64,000 nt of DNA from Clostridiaceae bacterium AM27-36LB. GTDB taxonomy: Bacteria > Bacillota > Clostridia > Lachnospirales > Lachnospiraceae. Below the pieces are notes generated by a model. It did no database searches. It worked only from the letters and a program-made list of their open reading frames with translations, and had not been told where the DNA came from. The stretch spans positions 121,082-185,081 of the forward strand of contig QUJQ01000003.1 of assembly GCA_003480725.1 (NCBI GenBank). The letters are read 5' to 3'. Position 1 is the first letter of the stretch. The number at the start of each line of letters is the position of its first letter. Below are positions 1 to 9,701 of the stretch, one piece after another. A program made the translations under genes and the position numbers.

Positions 1-20
1 CCGCCAACCTCATGCCCAAC

Positions 21-794
21 TCACTCCCGGATCGCGTCTTTCACGCTCTTCACGAATTCAGCCACATAAGGCACTGCATCTTTGCCGTATTTCTCCACCA
101 TTTTCACGATGGCGGATCCTACGATGACACCATCTGAGACAGCAGCCATTTTCTTCGCCTGCTCCGGTCCGGAGATACCGAATCCAATGGCCGCCGGAAT
201 ATCAGAGGATTTTTTCACCAGCTCTACCATCGCTCCTACATCGGTAGTGATCTGGCTTCTCATACCGGTCACACCCAGGGAAGATACACAATATACAAAT
301 CCTTCTGCCTCTTTGGCGATCATACTGATGCGATCATGGGAGGTCGGTGCGATCAATGAAATAAGATCCATCCCTTCTTTACGGAATACAGAGGCAAATT
401 CTTCTTTTTCCTCGAATGGAACATCCGGCAGGATCACGCCATCCATGCCTACGGCTGCGGCTTTCTTCGCAAATCGCTCAATGCCGTAGGAAAATACCAC
501 ATTGGCATAGGTCATGAACACCATGGGCACTTTTACGTCTTTGCGCAGATCTTCCACCATGTCAAAAATCTTGTCGGTCGTCACACCGCCGGTCAGGGCA
601 CGCAAATTTGCGGCCTGGATCACCGGGCCTTCTGCGGTCGGGTCTGAAAACGGGATGCCAAGTTCAATAAGATCTGCACCATTTTTCTCCATAGCTCTGA
701 CGATCTCTTTTGTGGTATCCAGATCTGGATCCCCGCAGGTAATAAATGGAATAAATGCCTTGCCACCAGCAAAGGCTTCTTTGATTCTACTCAT
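21..794 (-). CDS. trpA: Tryptophan synthase alpha subunit
   Basis: TrpA cleaves indole-3-glycerol phosphate to indole and glyceraldehyde 3-phosphate and channels indole to TrpB. The 257-residue TIM barrel shows the start signature [11 protein letters not shown], the catalytic-glutamate segment [11 protein letters not shown] and the phosphate-binding end GFGISGPEQ. The start at 794 follows a GGGGAGG ribosome site and overlaps the trpB stop by 8 bases; an in-frame ATG further upstream adds 12 residues that do not look like TrpA. The general-acid aspartate of the usual SDPLADGP motif is Glu here (SDPTAEGP, residue 55). This is the last gene of the trp operon, and no terminator is visible in the 20 bases left before the window edge. 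Confidence 0.97.
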   Translation of the reverse strand: MSRIKEAFAGGKAFIPFITCGDPDLDTTKEIVRAMEKNGADLIELGIPFSDPTAEGPVIQAANLRALTGGVTTDKIFDMVEDLRKDVKVPMVFMTYANVVFSYGIERFAKKAAAVGMDGVILPDVPFEEKEEFASVFRKEGMDLISLIAPTSHDRISMIAKEAEGFVYCVSSLGVTGMRSQITTDVGAMVELVKKSSDIPAAIGFGISGPEQAKKMAAVSDGVIVGSAIVKMVEKYGKDAVPYVAEFVKSVKDAIRE

Positions 795-1983
795 GGATAT
801 CCTCCCCTCTGTAGCGGGCGATGGCTGCACAGTCTTTATCGCCTCTTCCGGAAATATTGATGACCATAACCTGATCTTTGCTCATGGTCGGAGCCAGTTT
901 TTTCGCATAAGCTACCGCATGGGCACTTTCAATAGCCGGAATAATGCCCTCGGTCTTGCTTAAATATTCAAATGCATCTACCGCTTCATCATCAGTAACG
1001 GCTACATATTCAGCCCGACCAGTGTCATGAAGCCATGCATGTTCCGGTCCGATGCCCGGATAATCAAGTCCGGCAGAAATGGAATAGACCGGTGCGATCT
1101 GTCCATACTGATCCTGACAGAAATAAGATTTCATCCCATGAAAAATACCAAGCTTTCCGGTTGTGATGGTTGCAGCCGTCTCGAAAGTATCAACACCTCT
1201 TCCCGCAGCCTCACAGCCAATAAGACGGACACTCTTGTCCTCAATAAAATGATAAAACGCGCCAATGGCATTGGATCCGCCGCCCACACATGCCAGCACA
1301 GCATCTGGCAATTTTCCTTCTGCTGCCATACACTGCTCCTTGATCTCCTTGGAGATCACTGCCTGAAAATCACGGACAATGGTTGGAAATGGATGTGGTC
1401 CCATGACTGATCCCAGCACATAATGGGTGTCTGCGATTCGATTTGTCCATTCTCTCATGGTCTCAGATACAGCATCCTTCAAAGTGCCGGTACCAGAGGA
1501 AACCGGATGGACTGTAGCTCCCAGCAGACGCATTTTGTACACATTCAGTGCCTGGCGCTCAGTATCTTCTTTTCCCATAAATACTTCGCATTCCATTCCC
1601 ATCAAAGCTGCAGCTGTAGCCGTTGCCACACCATGTTGGCCTGCTCCGGTCTCTGCAATCACACGGGTCTTACCCATTTTCTTTGCCAGCAGCACCTGTC
1701 CAAGCACGTTGTTGATCTTATGAGCACCGGTATGGTTCAAATCTTCACGTTTCAGATAAATCTTTGCTCCACCCAGATCCTCTGTCATTTTCTTTGCAAA
1801 ATACAGTCTGGACGGACGACCTGCATAATTGTTAAATAAATCCTGCAGTTCCGCATTAAATTCCGGATCATTTTTGTAATGGTTATATGCCTCTTCCAGT
1901 TCGATCACTGCGTTCATCAGCGTTTCTGGAATATACTGTCCGCCATGTACGCCGAACCGGCCTTTGGATCTGTTCTCTGCCAT
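787..1983 (-). CDS. trpB: Tryptophan synthase beta subunit
   Basis: This PLP enzyme condenses indole with serine to give tryptophan, as an alpha2-beta2 complex with TrpA. The 398-residue length is normal for TrpB1. The PLP lysine lies in HTGAHKINN, followed by the phosphate-binding glycine-rich [10 protein letters not shown] and the GPEHAWLHD segment typical of TrpB1. The start follows a GAGGAG site one base after the trpF stop. The end overlaps trpA, so the two subunits are probably translationally coupled. Confidence 0.98.
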   Translation of the reverse strand: MAENRSKGRFGVHGGQYIPETLMNAVIELEEAYNHYKNDPEFNAELQDLFNNYAGRPSRLYFAKKMTEDLGGAKIYLKREDLNHTGAHKINNVLGQVLLAKKMGKTRVIAETGAGQHGVATATAAALMGMECEVFMGKEDTERQALNVYKMRLLGATVHPVSSGTGTLKDAVSETMREWTNRIADTHYVLGSVMGPHPFPTIVRDFQAVISKEIKEQCMAAEGKLPDAVLACVGGGSNAIGAFYHFIEDKSVRLIGCEAAGRGVDTFETAATITTGKLGIFHGMKSYFCQDQYGQIAPVYSISAGLDYPGIGPEHAWLHDTGRAEYVAVTDDEAVDAFEYLSKTEGIIPAIESAHAVAYAKKLAPTMSKDQVMVINISGRGDKDCAAIARYRGEDIHE

Positions 1984-1984
1984 C

Positions 1985-2632
1985 TTACTTACTCCTCACT
2001 TGTTCTATGATTTTTCTGATCTTATCAGGATCTTTTTTCTTATCTGTCTCCACACCGGAGCTGATGTCCACACCCCATGGTGCAAAATTGTTTATTGCTT
2101 CTTTGATATTTTCCGACTGAAGCCCGCCTGCCAGCAGAAATGAATGCTTTGTCGACCAGTCTTTCAACAGCCGCCAGTCAAAACAGTTACCGGTTCCATA
2201 TCCATTATCCAATAAGATCCGGTCTGCACTGCTGTTCTCGATCTTCTGTAAATCTTCTGCAGATCTTATTTTACATGCTTTCCAGATCTCGCATCCAGGT
2301 ACCAGGCTCCGCAGCATCTCCATATATGCTTCATCTTCCGTTCCATGAAGCTGAGCAATCTGGATAAGACCTTCCTTCAGGTGCGCTGCCACCTCCTCCA
2401 CCGGCAAGTTTACACATACACCCACTGCCGGGATCTCTGACCGCAACTTTTCCCGAAAGTCTTTCATCTGCTCCCATGTCACATATCGGTGACTGGGTGG
2501 ATAGAATACAAAACCTGCATAATCGGGCTGGTATTGATTGACTGCTTCGATATCTGCATCCCGATACAGGCCGCAGATCTTGATTTTCGTCTGCCCACTA
2601 TCTACCATCTGGTTAGCGTTCTGGCTTCTCAT
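1985..2632 (-). CDS. trpF: Phosphoribosylanthranilate isomerase
   Basis: TrpF converts N-(5'-phosphoribosyl)anthranilate to the carboxyphenylamino deoxyribulose phosphate used by TrpC. The protein has 215 residues, with the catalytic-cysteine motif KIKICGLYR, the central LLDNGYGTG segment and the phosphate-binding [10 protein letters not shown] near the C-terminus. The chosen start gives about 14 residues before the conserved core. It is supported by a GGAGG ribosome site and by a 4-base ATGA overlap with the upstream trpC. Confidence 0.95.
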   Translation of the reverse strand: MRSQNANQMVDSGQTKIKICGLYRDADIEAVNQYQPDYAGFVFYPPSHRYVTWEQMKDFREKLRSEIPAVGVCVNLPVEEVAAHLKEGLIQIAQLHGTEDEAYMEMLRSLVPGCEIWKACKIRSAEDLQKIENSSADRILLDNGYGTGNCFDWRLLKDWSTKHSFLLAGGLQSENIKEAINNFAPWGVDISSGVETDKKKDPDKIRKIIEQVRSK

Positions 2633-3486
2633 GCCTTGCCTCCGTCAGATGCCTGACTCTGTGCATCCGATGTCTGCACCTGCTCTGCAGCCTTCTCTCG
2701 TCCCTGTACCGATGCCTGTTTAAATTCAGCCAGCCGTTCCGTCTTGTCTTCCGCACGCATAAGCGACTCACCAATCAGCACCGCATCGGCTCCGATCTCT
2801 GCCAGAACACCCACATCCTGCGGATCCTTCACTCCAGATTCTGCCACAAAGATCACATTCGTTGGGATCAGCTTCCGAAGGTTCGCTGCATTGGAAAAAT
2901 CCACAGTAAAATTTTTCAAATTCCGGTTATTAACACCGATTACTCTGGCTCCTGCCTTCAGTGCTGACCGGATCTCATTTTCATCATGAGTCTCTACCAG
3001 TGCAGTCAATCCCAGATCATCACAGATCTTCAGATATTCCCGAATGGTCTCGGTTGGAAGCAAGGCACAGATCAGAAGTACTGCATCTGCTCCCATGCAT
3101 TTTGCCTCATAGATCTGATAAGCATCCACCGTGAAATCCTTACGGATCATAGGAAGGGTAATGGCCGCCCGAATCTCTTTGAAGATCTCATCAGAACCTA
3201 AAAACCATTTTGGCTCTGTCAGTACCGATACACAGTCTGCACCGGCCTGCTCATATTCCCTGGCAATCTCCACATAAGGAAAATCCTCGGCAATCAACAC
3301 TTTGGAAGGTGAGGCTCGTTTTACTTCACAGATAAAGGATACTCCTGTGTTACAAAGAGCATGCTCAAACCGAAAATCTCCTTTTGGAAGGCTGCGGGCT
3401 TTTCGTTCCAATTCGTCCGCTGCTATCTTTTTCTTCGCCTCCGCCACCCGGAAGGATGCATAAGCTGCCAACTCATCTAATATCAT
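2629..3486 (-). CDS. trpC: Indole-3-glycerol-phosphate synthase
   Basis: TrpC closes the indole ring by decarboxylation to give indole-3-glycerol phosphate. The 285 residues include the hallmark EVKRASPSKVLIAEDF, the RKDFTVDAYQIYEAK strand, GVNNRNLKNF and the phosphate-binding ESGVKDPQDV. The C-terminal ~25 residues, after LAEFKQ, are a Gln/Ala/Ser-rich tail beyond the barrel. A GAAGGAGA site precedes the start. It sits between trpD (33 bp gap) and trpF (4 bp overlap). Confidence 0.97.
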   Translation of the reverse strand: MILDELAAYASFRVAEAKKKIAADELERKARSLPKGDFRFEHALCNTGVSFICEVKRASPSKVLIAEDFPYVEIAREYEQAGADCVSVLTEPKWFLGSDEIFKEIRAAITLPMIRKDFTVDAYQIYEAKCMGADAVLLICALLPTETIREYLKICDDLGLTALVETHDENEIRSALKAGARVIGVNNRNLKNFTVDFSNAANLRKLIPTNVIFVAESGVKDPQDVGVLAEIGADAVLIGESLMRAEDKTERLAEFKQASVQGREKAAEQVQTSDAQSQASDGGKA

Positions 3487-3519
3487 ATCTGTCTCCTTCG
3501 CCTGTCTGCTTTTATGCCA

Positions 3520-4545
3520 CTAAGATGCCACCGATTCCTGATTATTTGATTCACGGATAAAAGCATTCAACATCTGCTGTGCCATGCCCTCGTCGATCAG
3601 AGTAGCTGCCAGCTTCACACCATCTGCCAGACTGTCCGCCTTGCCGCCCACATAGAGACCGGCTCCTGCATTTAACAGGACTGCATCTCTTCTGACTCCT
3701 TTTTCACCCGCCAGAATAGCTCTTGTAATAGCTGCATTTTCTTCTGGAGTCCCGCCTTTGAGTGCATCCTTCTGAGCAGTCTTCATACCAAAATCTTCCG
3801 GCCGGATCACATAGGTCTTGTACTCACCATTTCCAAATTCACAGACCGTTGTAGGTGCACACATGGAGATTTCATCCAGCTTGTCCTGTCCGTAGACTAC
3901 CATGCCCCGTTTTACCCCCAGCTGATAAAGCACCTTTGCCATCGGCTCCACCAGATGCTCAGCATATACTCCCAGCACCTGGAGATTGGCATGTCCCGGA
4001 TTGGTCAGCGGTCCCAACAGATTGAAGACCGTTCTCACACCCAGCTCTTTTCTGACTGGTCCTACATATTTCATAGAAGTGTGATATTTCTGTGCAAAGA
4101 AGAAACAGATACCAATCTTTTTCAGAAGTTTTACACATTGTTCCGGGGCAAGCTGAATATTTACTCCCAACGCCTCCAGACAGTCCGCTGCACCACTCTT
4201 TGAAGAAGCTGCCCGATTGCCGTGTTTCGCCACTGGAACGCCTCCGGCAGCGATCACTATCGAAGATGTGGTAGAAATATTAAAGGAGCCAGCTCCGTCT
4301 CCACCTGTTCCTACGATCTCCAGCAGATCTCCGTCATATTGTACCGGAAGTGCATGGGATCTCATAGCTGCTGCGCAGGCGGTAATTTCCTCAATGGTCT
4401 CACCCTTGGTGGACAAAGCAGTCAGAAATGCGGCTGTCTGTACCTGTGAAGTCTCTCCGTTCATGATCTCATTGATTACTGCATTTGCCTGCTCATAAGT
4501 CAGGTCTTTTCCATTGATCAATGCTGCTGTTGCTTCTTTAATCAT
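3520..4545 (-). CDS. trpD: Anthranilate phosphoribosyltransferase
   Basis: TrpD transfers phosphoribosyl from PRPP to anthranilate. The 341-residue length is usual for a stand-alone TrpD. Visible motifs are the PRPP loop [29 protein letters not shown], and [19 protein letters not shown]. It is not fused to TrpG, which is encoded just upstream with a 22-bp gap. A GAGGAGGAT site precedes the start. Confidence 0.98.
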   Translation of the reverse strand: MIKEATAALINGKDLTYEQANAVINEIMNGETSQVQTAAFLTALSTKGETIEEITACAAAMRSHALPVQYDGDLLEIVGTGGDGAGSFNISTTSSIVIAAGGVPVAKHGNRAASSKSGAADCLEALGVNIQLAPEQCVKLLKKIGICFFFAQKYHTSMKYVGPVRKELGVRTVFNLLGPLTNPGHANLQVLGVYAEHLVEPMAKVLYQLGVKRGMVVYGQDKLDEISMCAPTTVCEFGNGEYKTYVIRPEDFGMKTAQKDALKGGTPEENAAITRAILAGEKGVRRDAVLLNAGAGLYVGGKADSLADGVKLAATLIDEGMAQQMLNAFIRESNNQESVAS

Positions 4546-4567
4546 TTTCTTATCCTCCTCATATATT

Positions 4568-5167
4568 TTATATGTTTGCGTGATAGTTAGAAACTTTTGA
4601 TGCCTGCATCAAAAAATTACTCAATATGATTTTTCCATCTGGTGTCAGGATGGATTCTGGATGGAACTGTACACCGTAAATGGGATACTCCCGATGCATA
4701 ACTGCCATAACTTCGCCGTCTTTGGTCTTGGCAGTCACCTTTAATGTTTCTGGAATAGTCTCTTTCACAGCTGCCAGCGAATGATATCTGGCTGCTTTCA
4801 TGGTATTTCCCATACCCTGAAAGATGGGGCAGGTATCATCAATGGTTATCGTGGATTGCTTGCCGTGCATCAGCTCTTTTGCATAAGAAACGGTAGCTCC
4901 ATAGGCTTCGCAGATAGCCTGATGTCCCAGGCAGACACCCAATGTCGGTATCTCTTTTCCCAGTGTCTTTGCCGCTTCGATACAGATGCCCGCATCCTTT
5001 GGAAAGCCCGGTCCCGGTGAAAGAATGATCCGTGATGGTTTCAGTGCCCGGATCTCATCCACGGTCAGTTCATCATTCCGGATCACTTTGATATCCGGGT
5101 CAATGGTTCCGACCAGCTGATACAGGTTATAAGAAAAACTATCGTAATTGTCGATAAGTATGATCAT
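4568..5167 (-). CDS. trpG: Anthranilate synthase component II (glutamine amidotransferase)
   Basis: This class I glutamine amidotransferase supplies ammonia to TrpE. The 199 residues begin [15 protein letters not shown]. The nucleophile cysteine is in GVCLGHQAI and the catalytic His-Glu pair in [12 protein letters not shown]. The start at 5167 overlaps the trpE stop by 4 bases (ATGA) and has a GGAGG site; the longer in-frame reading adds 21 unrelated residues. Position after trpE and before trpD identifies it as TrpG rather than the second paralogue PabA at 25059-25655. Confidence 0.96.
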   Translation of the reverse strand: MIILIDNYDSFSYNLYQLVGTIDPDIKVIRNDELTVDEIRALKPSRIILSPGPGFPKDAGICIEAAKTLGKEIPTLGVCLGHQAICEAYGATVSYAKELMHGKQSTITIDDTCPIFQGMGNTMKAARYHSLAAVKETIPETLKVTAKTKDGEVMAVMHREYPIYGVQFHPESILTPDGKIILSNFLMQASKVSNYHANI

Positions 5168-6636
5168 TGGTCGATGCCTCCCTGTGCGGTAGCCAGTGCA
5201 TTCATCACTGCCTTTGCCTTGTTGATACACTCCTGATATTCTTTCTGTGGCACGCTGTCAGCCACGATGCCTGCACCGCTTCTGACAAATACTTTGCCAT
5301 TTTTCTTATATACAATGCGGATCGCAATACAGGTATCCAGGTTTCCGGTGAAATCCAGATAACCAATGGCTCCTCCGTAGATGCCCCGCTTATTATTTTC
5401 CAGCTCATTGATGATCTCGCAGGCCCGGATCTTCGGTGCTCCCGATAAGGTTCCAGCCGGCAGAATGGAATCCACCGCATCGATGGCATCCAACCCTTTC
5501 CTGATGGTTCCTTTCACAGTAGAACCTATGTGCATCACGTGTGAAAACCGCTGAATGCTCATGTATTTTTCCACTTTCACGGTTCCGAACTCACTGATCT
5601 TACCGATATCATTTCGTCCCAGATCCACCAGCATGTTGTGCTCAGAACATTCTTTTTCATCTGCCAGCAGTTCCTGTTCCAGCCTCTGGTCTTCCGCCTC
5701 AGTGGCTCCTCTTGGTCTGGTACCTGCCAGTGGGAACGTATGGAGCGTCTTATTTTCCAGCTTTACCAGTGTCTCCGGGGAAGCTCCCGCGATCTCCATA
5801 TCGTCACTGGAAAAATAAAACATATATGGGGAAGGATTCACCGTCCGCAGTACCCGGTAGGTATCCAGAAGGCTTCCTTCATAATCCGCTTCCATTCGAT
5901 TGGAAAGCACCACCTGAAAAATATCTCCCTCCCGAATGTAATGCTTTGCTTTCTCGACCATGCTACAATACTGCTTCTGATCAAACAATGCCCGGAATTC
6001 AGAAGTACATCTTCCCGGTATTTCTTCCGCCATCTCGCCGCTCTGGATCAGCTGCTTCATGGTAGAAAGTTCCAGTTCTGCCCGGTGATACTCGGTCTTC
6101 AGATCCTCACATCGGATATTTACGATCAGGATGATCTTCTGACGGAAATGGTCAAATGCGATGACCTTGTCAAACAACATCAGATCCACATCCTTAAACC
6201 CTTCCTTGTCTTCTGCATCCAGCACCAGAGACGGCTCTGCATATTTCATGTAATCGTAGGAAAAATATCCTACCAGTCCACCGGTAAATGTAGGAAAACC
6301 TTCAATCTTCGGACTTTTATTTTCATCAAGTATCTGTCGGATATACTCACCTGGATGCTTTGTCTCCATATTCACGGATGTTCCGTTTTTGATCGTTAGT
6401 TTTCCGTTTGTACAGGTGATCTCAAGCCGCGGGTCATATCCCAGAAATGTGTAGCGCCCCCATTTCTGATTATCCTCCGCTGATTCCAGCATGTAGCAAT
6501 GTCTGCTTACATTTTTCAGCTTTCTGAGTACCATCAGCGGTGTGTACTGGTCTGCATATAATTCCAGACTGACTGGAATGCACTTATACTCTCCTGTTGC
6601 TGCGATCTTAACTGCTTCTTTGAATTCCGGTCTCAT
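5164..6636 (-). CDS. trpE: Anthranilate synthase component I
   Basis: TrpE makes anthranilate from chorismate and ammonia. The 490 residues show the N-terminal domain with the tryptophan-feedback motif LLESAE (here MLESAEDN) and the chorismate-binding C-terminal domain: REGDIFQVVLSNR, PSPYMFYF, AGTRPRG, DLGRNDIGKI, LPAGTLSGAPKIRA, GAIGYLDF and VRSGAGIVADS. It is the first structural gene of the operon and begins 14 bases after the last leader residues, with an AAGGAGA site. Expression should follow the upstream T-box. Confidence 0.97.
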   Translation of the reverse strand: MRPEFKEAVKIAATGEYKCIPVSLELYADQYTPLMVLRKLKNVSRHCYMLESAEDNQKWGRYTFLGYDPRLEITCTNGKLTIKNGTSVNMETKHPGEYIRQILDENKSPKIEGFPTFTGGLVGYFSYDYMKYAEPSLVLDAEDKEGFKDVDLMLFDKVIAFDHFRQKIILIVNIRCEDLKTEYHRAELELSTMKQLIQSGEMAEEIPGRCTSEFRALFDQKQYCSMVEKAKHYIREGDIFQVVLSNRMEADYEGSLLDTYRVLRTVNPSPYMFYFSSDDMEIAGASPETLVKLENKTLHTFPLAGTRPRGATEAEDQRLEQELLADEKECSEHNMLVDLGRNDIGKISEFGTVKVEKYMSIQRFSHVMHIGSTVKGTIRKGLDAIDAVDSILPAGTLSGAPKIRACEIINELENNKRGIYGGAIGYLDFTGNLDTCIAIRIVYKKNGKVFVRSGAGIVADSVPQKEYQECINKAKAVMNALATAQGGIDQ

Positions 6637-6656
6637 GTTGTCTCCTTTTCTGGCAT

Positions 6657-6700
6657 AAAAAATCGCCCTTGATAAGTCTGTCTAACTTACCAAGGACGAG
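6657..6700 (-). terminator. T-box terminator of the trp leader
   Basis: On the minus strand this folds into a hairpin of about 14 pairs (CGTCCTTGGTAAGT against ACTTATCAAGGGCG, with some G-U pairs), followed by a run of T just before the trpE ribosome site. It is the off state of the leader; pairing of the upstream T-box sequence would disrupt it. Confidence 0.9.
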
Positions 6701-6942
6701 TCATTACATTTCCCGCGGTGCCACCTTGATTTGTGAAGGTATCTCTGCCTTCACACCCTTACGAAATACTAACATATCTCTGACAACTGACGTATGTCCT
6801 CACGTCACAGAATACTCGGCTTTTCATCTCTGCCTTTGACTGTGCCCTCAGCGGTCCATTTGATATTCTGGGTTCTATCCGGCTCTCAGCTCCCCGGACT
6901 CTCTGTGCGACCATAAATACCGTTATCTCCGCTTCATCGGTT
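6701..6942 (-). promoter_or_regulatory. Tryptophan T-box leader (tRNA-Trp sensing)
   Basis: The minus strand carries the T-box core AAGGTGGCACCGCGGGA at 6727-6711, immediately before the terminator. Upstream is a long structured Stem I region. Its specifier context, AAATGGACCGCTGAGG, places a TGG (Trp) codon at 6858-6856. Uncharged tRNA-Trp should pair with TGG and with the antiterminator bulge and allow transcription of trpEGDCFBA. The specifier codon agrees with the operon's function. Confidence 0.93.
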
Positions 6943-6971
6943 TAAAGTGATACTCAATTCAATTTTTGTAC

Positions 6972-7000
6972 ATCATAGCAAAGCCGATTTTATTTGTCAA
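6972..7000 (-). promoter_or_regulatory. trp operon promoter
   Basis: The minus strand shows TTGACA, a 17-bp spacer and TATGAT, placing the start of transcription about 25 bases before Stem I of the T-box. The -35 box overlaps the -35 box of the divergent MATE promoter. Confidence 0.8.
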
Positions 7001-7023
7001 GAAAAAATTTAATATGCTATAAT
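6994..7023 (+). promoter_or_regulatory. Promoter of the MATE exporter gene
   Basis: TTGTCA, an 18-bp spacer and TATAAT, about 50 bp before the 7073 start codon. Its -35 hexamer is almost the same base pairs as the trp operon -35 read on the other strand. Confidence 0.7.
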
Positions 7024-7072
7024 TTGTGAGTATTCAAATGCAAAGTTATTTTACTCGAGGAGAATAGAATCT

Positions 7073-8449
7073 ATGAACACCGAATTATCCACCAGAGAGT
7101 CTTTTTTCACGAAAGATACTCTCTTTTATAAGACGTTATTTGGTCTGATCCTGACCATCACCCTTCAGAATCTGATTGCCTACAGTGTGAACATGCTGGA
7201 CAATATTATGCTGGGAAGTTACAGTCAGAATGCTCTGTCTGGAGCAGCCACTGTGAACCAGGTCTTCTTCATGGTACAGCAGACTGCCCTTCCCATTGGA
7301 AATGCACTGGTAGCTCTTGCTTCTCAGTACTGGGGTCAGAAGCAGACACAGCCGATCCGGGAGCTGACTGGAATTGCCCTTAAGTTCTGTCTGCTGGTCT
7401 CTGTGTTGGTTATGGTGGTGTGCACTGTCTTTCCTGTGCAGCTATTGAGAATTTTTACCACTTCCGATGAGATCATTGCAGAAGGACTGGTCTATCTCTC
7501 TATCCTGAAATGGACCTTCGTGCTTTTTATTTTCAGCAATCTGCTCATCGCCATGCTGCGAAGTGTGGGAACAGTGCGGATCTCGTTTATCGTGTCCGTA
7601 GTGTCCCTGATCGTCAATGGCTGCATCAACTATACATTGATCTTCGGTCACTTTGGATTTCCGGAAATGGGTATCAAGGGTGCTGCGATCGGAACACTGA
7701 TTTCCCGTATCGCAGAACTTCTGATCCTGCTGTTCTATGTGGCAAAAATGGACACAAAGATCCGCCTGTTCTCCAGCTCTCTGTTCTCCGGAAGCAGAGA
7801 ACAAGTGCGATCCTTTTTGAAAGTCGGCATTCCGATTATGATCACGTCCTTGTTGTGGGCGGTCTCCGTCCCCATGCAGACTGCGATTCTAGGACATCTG
7901 TCCTCTGATGCAATTGCAGCTAACTCCGTGTCTTCTACTTTCTATCAGTATCTGAAAGTGGTAGTGATTGCGCTGTCTTCTGCCTCTGCAGTTATGATTG
8001 GCAACAGTATCGGAGCCGGAGACCTGAAAAGGGTGCGGTCTGATGCCCGCACCCTGTCTGTCATTGATATTCTGATTGGATTGATTCTCGCAGCTATTTT
8101 GTTTGTGTGCCGCACCCCACTGCTGTCCATGTACCGGCTCAGCAACGAAGCCATGATCCTGGCTGATCACTTTATGATCATCATGAGTGTTATCATGGTT
8201 GGTATGTCTTACCAGATGCCAGTCTCTATGGGCATCATTCAGAGTTCCGGCGATACGAAATTTACTCTCCGCCTGAATCTGATCTCCACCTGGCTCATTG
8301 TTATGCCGCTGTCTTTCCTGGCCGCTTTTGTCTGGAAATGGCCGGTGGAACTGGTAGTCGTAGCAGTACAATGTGACCAGATTTTCAAGGGGCTTCCAAT
8401 CTTCCTTCGGTTCCGAAGTTATCGCTGGATCCACAAACTGACGGCTTAA
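7073..8449 (+). CDS. MATE family multidrug/flavin-type exporter
   Basis: A 458-residue protein with twelve predicted hydrophobic segments in two halves, which is the length and pattern of cation-coupled MATE exporters. Family-like features are an N-terminal half with NMLDNIMLGSYSQNALSGAA and a related second-half opening, GIPIMITSLLWAVSVPMQTAI. The substrate cannot be read from the sequence. It starts after a GAGGAGAA site, stands alone on the plus strand, and ends 9 bp from the convergent 8459 gene with no clear terminator between them. Confidence 0.9.
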   Translation: MNTELSTRESFFTKDTLFYKTLFGLILTITLQNLIAYSVNMLDNIMLGSYSQNALSGAATVNQVFFMVQQTALPIGNALVALASQYWGQKQTQPIRELTGIALKFCLLVSVLVMVVCTVFPVQLLRIFTTSDEIIAEGLVYLSILKWTFVLFIFSNLLIAMLRSVGTVRISFIVSVVSLIVNGCINYTLIFGHFGFPEMGIKGAAIGTLISRIAELLILLFYVAKMDTKIRLFSSSLFSGSREQVRSFLKVGIPIMITSLLWAVSVPMQTAILGHLSSDAIAANSVSSTFYQYLKVVVIALSSASAVMIGNSIGAGDLKRVRSDARTLSVIDILIGLILAAILFVCRTPLLSMYRLSNEAMILADHFMIIMSVIMVGMSYQMPVSMGIIQSSGDTKFTLRLNLISTWLIVMPLSFLAAFVWKWPVELVVVAVQCDQIFKGLPIFLRFRSYRWIHKLTA

Positions 8450-8458
8450 TTTTTATCG

Positions 8459-8917
8459 TTACTCAGCTTCTGTAGACTGCCCCTCAACGTCTGTAGACTG
8501 ACTTTGGGAGTCTGCAGAAGCAAAATATTTCACAAAATATCCATCGATTTCTTCTGCACAGTAGCTTAAGTCTCCCATGCGGCCTTCAGCTTCTTCCATA
8601 TCTGCCTTTGCAATTGCCGCTTTTGCTGCATTTCCGATATTTTCATAAGCATAATACAGAGATGCTGCCTCATAGTAATCAGCCACTGCATAACATTCCA
8701 GCATCTGCGCATCTGCTTTCACATGCTCCATCTCATTGCGGTTCTTTTTCTCCGGCAGTTCAGAATATTGTCCATCTTGAATAGAATAGAGAAAAGTATC
8801 TTCATCATAGTGATAATGGTACTGATCTCCGTAGAGCTGAAATCCAAATCTTATGATCTGTCCGATGGTCAGAACGACCAGCACGATTACAACTGCCCGA
8901 TATATTTTACGATTCAT
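8459..8917 (-). CDS. Small membrane-anchored protein, unknown
   Basis: I do not recognise a family. The 152 residues have one N-terminal transmembrane segment (about residues 7-26, VVIVLVVLTIGQIIRFGF) and an acidic, probably extracytoplasmic domain of helical character (YYEAASLYYAYENIGNAA). The C-terminal tail is rich in Ser, Gln and Glu. The start overlaps the upstream zinc-ribbon gene by 11 bases and has a GGGAG site, so it is the last gene of a three-gene operon. Confidence 0.7.
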   Translation of the reverse strand: MNRKIYRAVVIVLVVLTIGQIIRFGFQLYGDQYHYHYDEDTFLYSIQDGQYSELPEKKNRNEMEHVKADAQMLECYAVADYYEAASLYYAYENIGNAAKAAIAKADMEEAEGRMGDLSYCAEEIDGYFVKYFASADSQSQSTDVEGQSTEAE

Positions 8918-9680
8918 TCTGCCGATAGCTCCCTTCCAATAATACGATCAGTCTGGTCTTTGACATGGTACGGATCTCACCACTTTCAATCACCTGTGGA
9001 TCCACACCTGCATATGCCTGTACCAGCTCTTCTGCCTGTGTCAGCACCGTGTCACACCAGTCACTGTGATTCTGATAAACCTCATAGTATATGGAATACT
9101 CGTCTGCCTTCACAAAGTCATACATATCCTTCAGGTTATCCGCAATCTCTTCCATACAACGGTCCGGCGTGTAGTACATATACTCATTGTCGATATTTTC
9201 ATGATCCACCAGATGCATGCAGGCGTCATAAATATAATTATAATCTGTCACCATCCTCTGGAAATACCGGTAATCGTCAAATCCATTGATGCCCGAATAG
9301 TAAAGTTCATTCACATCTATGTACGCGGCATATGATTTCCAGTCTTCATTTGCAATATATTTGTCCAGATTTTCTACATGAATCGACAGATTTTTCTGCG
9401 CTTTCTGAACCAACAATGCCCGTTCAATCGTCCAGATACTGTTGTTCATCACAATGCTTCCCAGAAACAGCAGTCCCAGCACAGCCAGTACTGCGATCTG
9501 CGTCGCTTTTTTACTGATCTTTCCCGCCGTCTCATACACTTCTGTCTTCGTACTCTGATAGTCCTGCTCGTAGCGGTGCATGTCTTCCCGATGCTTCACA
9601 TAATGAGTATTGGGAGTATGGCAGTATGGGCATACTTCATCATCGATCGTCAGATTTGCCCCGCAAAAATCACATTTCAC
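8907..9680 (-). CDS. Zinc-ribbon membrane protein
   Basis: A 257-residue protein that opens with a zinc ribbon (CDFCGAN, then CPYCHTPN at about residues 3-24). A charged linker follows, then one transmembrane helix at about residues 57-77 (IAVLAVLGLLFLGSIVMNN), and a ~170-residue outer domain rich in Tyr, Asp and Glu. The layout matches the gene upstream and suggests the two arose by duplication. The role is unknown. It starts 21 bp after the 9702 gene. Confidence 0.75.
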   Translation of the reverse strand: MKCDFCGANLTIDDEVCPYCHTPNTHYVKHREDMHRYEQDYQSTKTEVYETAGKISKKATQIAVLAVLGLLFLGSIVMNNSIWTIERALLVQKAQKNLSIHVENLDKYIANEDWKSYAAYIDVNELYYSGINGFDDYRYFQRMVTDYNYIYDACMHLVDHENIDNEYMYYTPDRCMEEIADNLKDMYDFVKADEYSIYYEVYQNHSDWCDTVLTQAEELVQAYAGVDPQVIESGEIRTMSKTRLIVLLEGSYRQNES

Positions 9681-9701
9681 TTTTTGTTTCCCCCTGTTCG
9701 T

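Noticed and set aside
5638..6399. Plus-strand open frame of 253 codons
   Set aside because: Antisense to trpE, which has complete motifs across this whole stretch.
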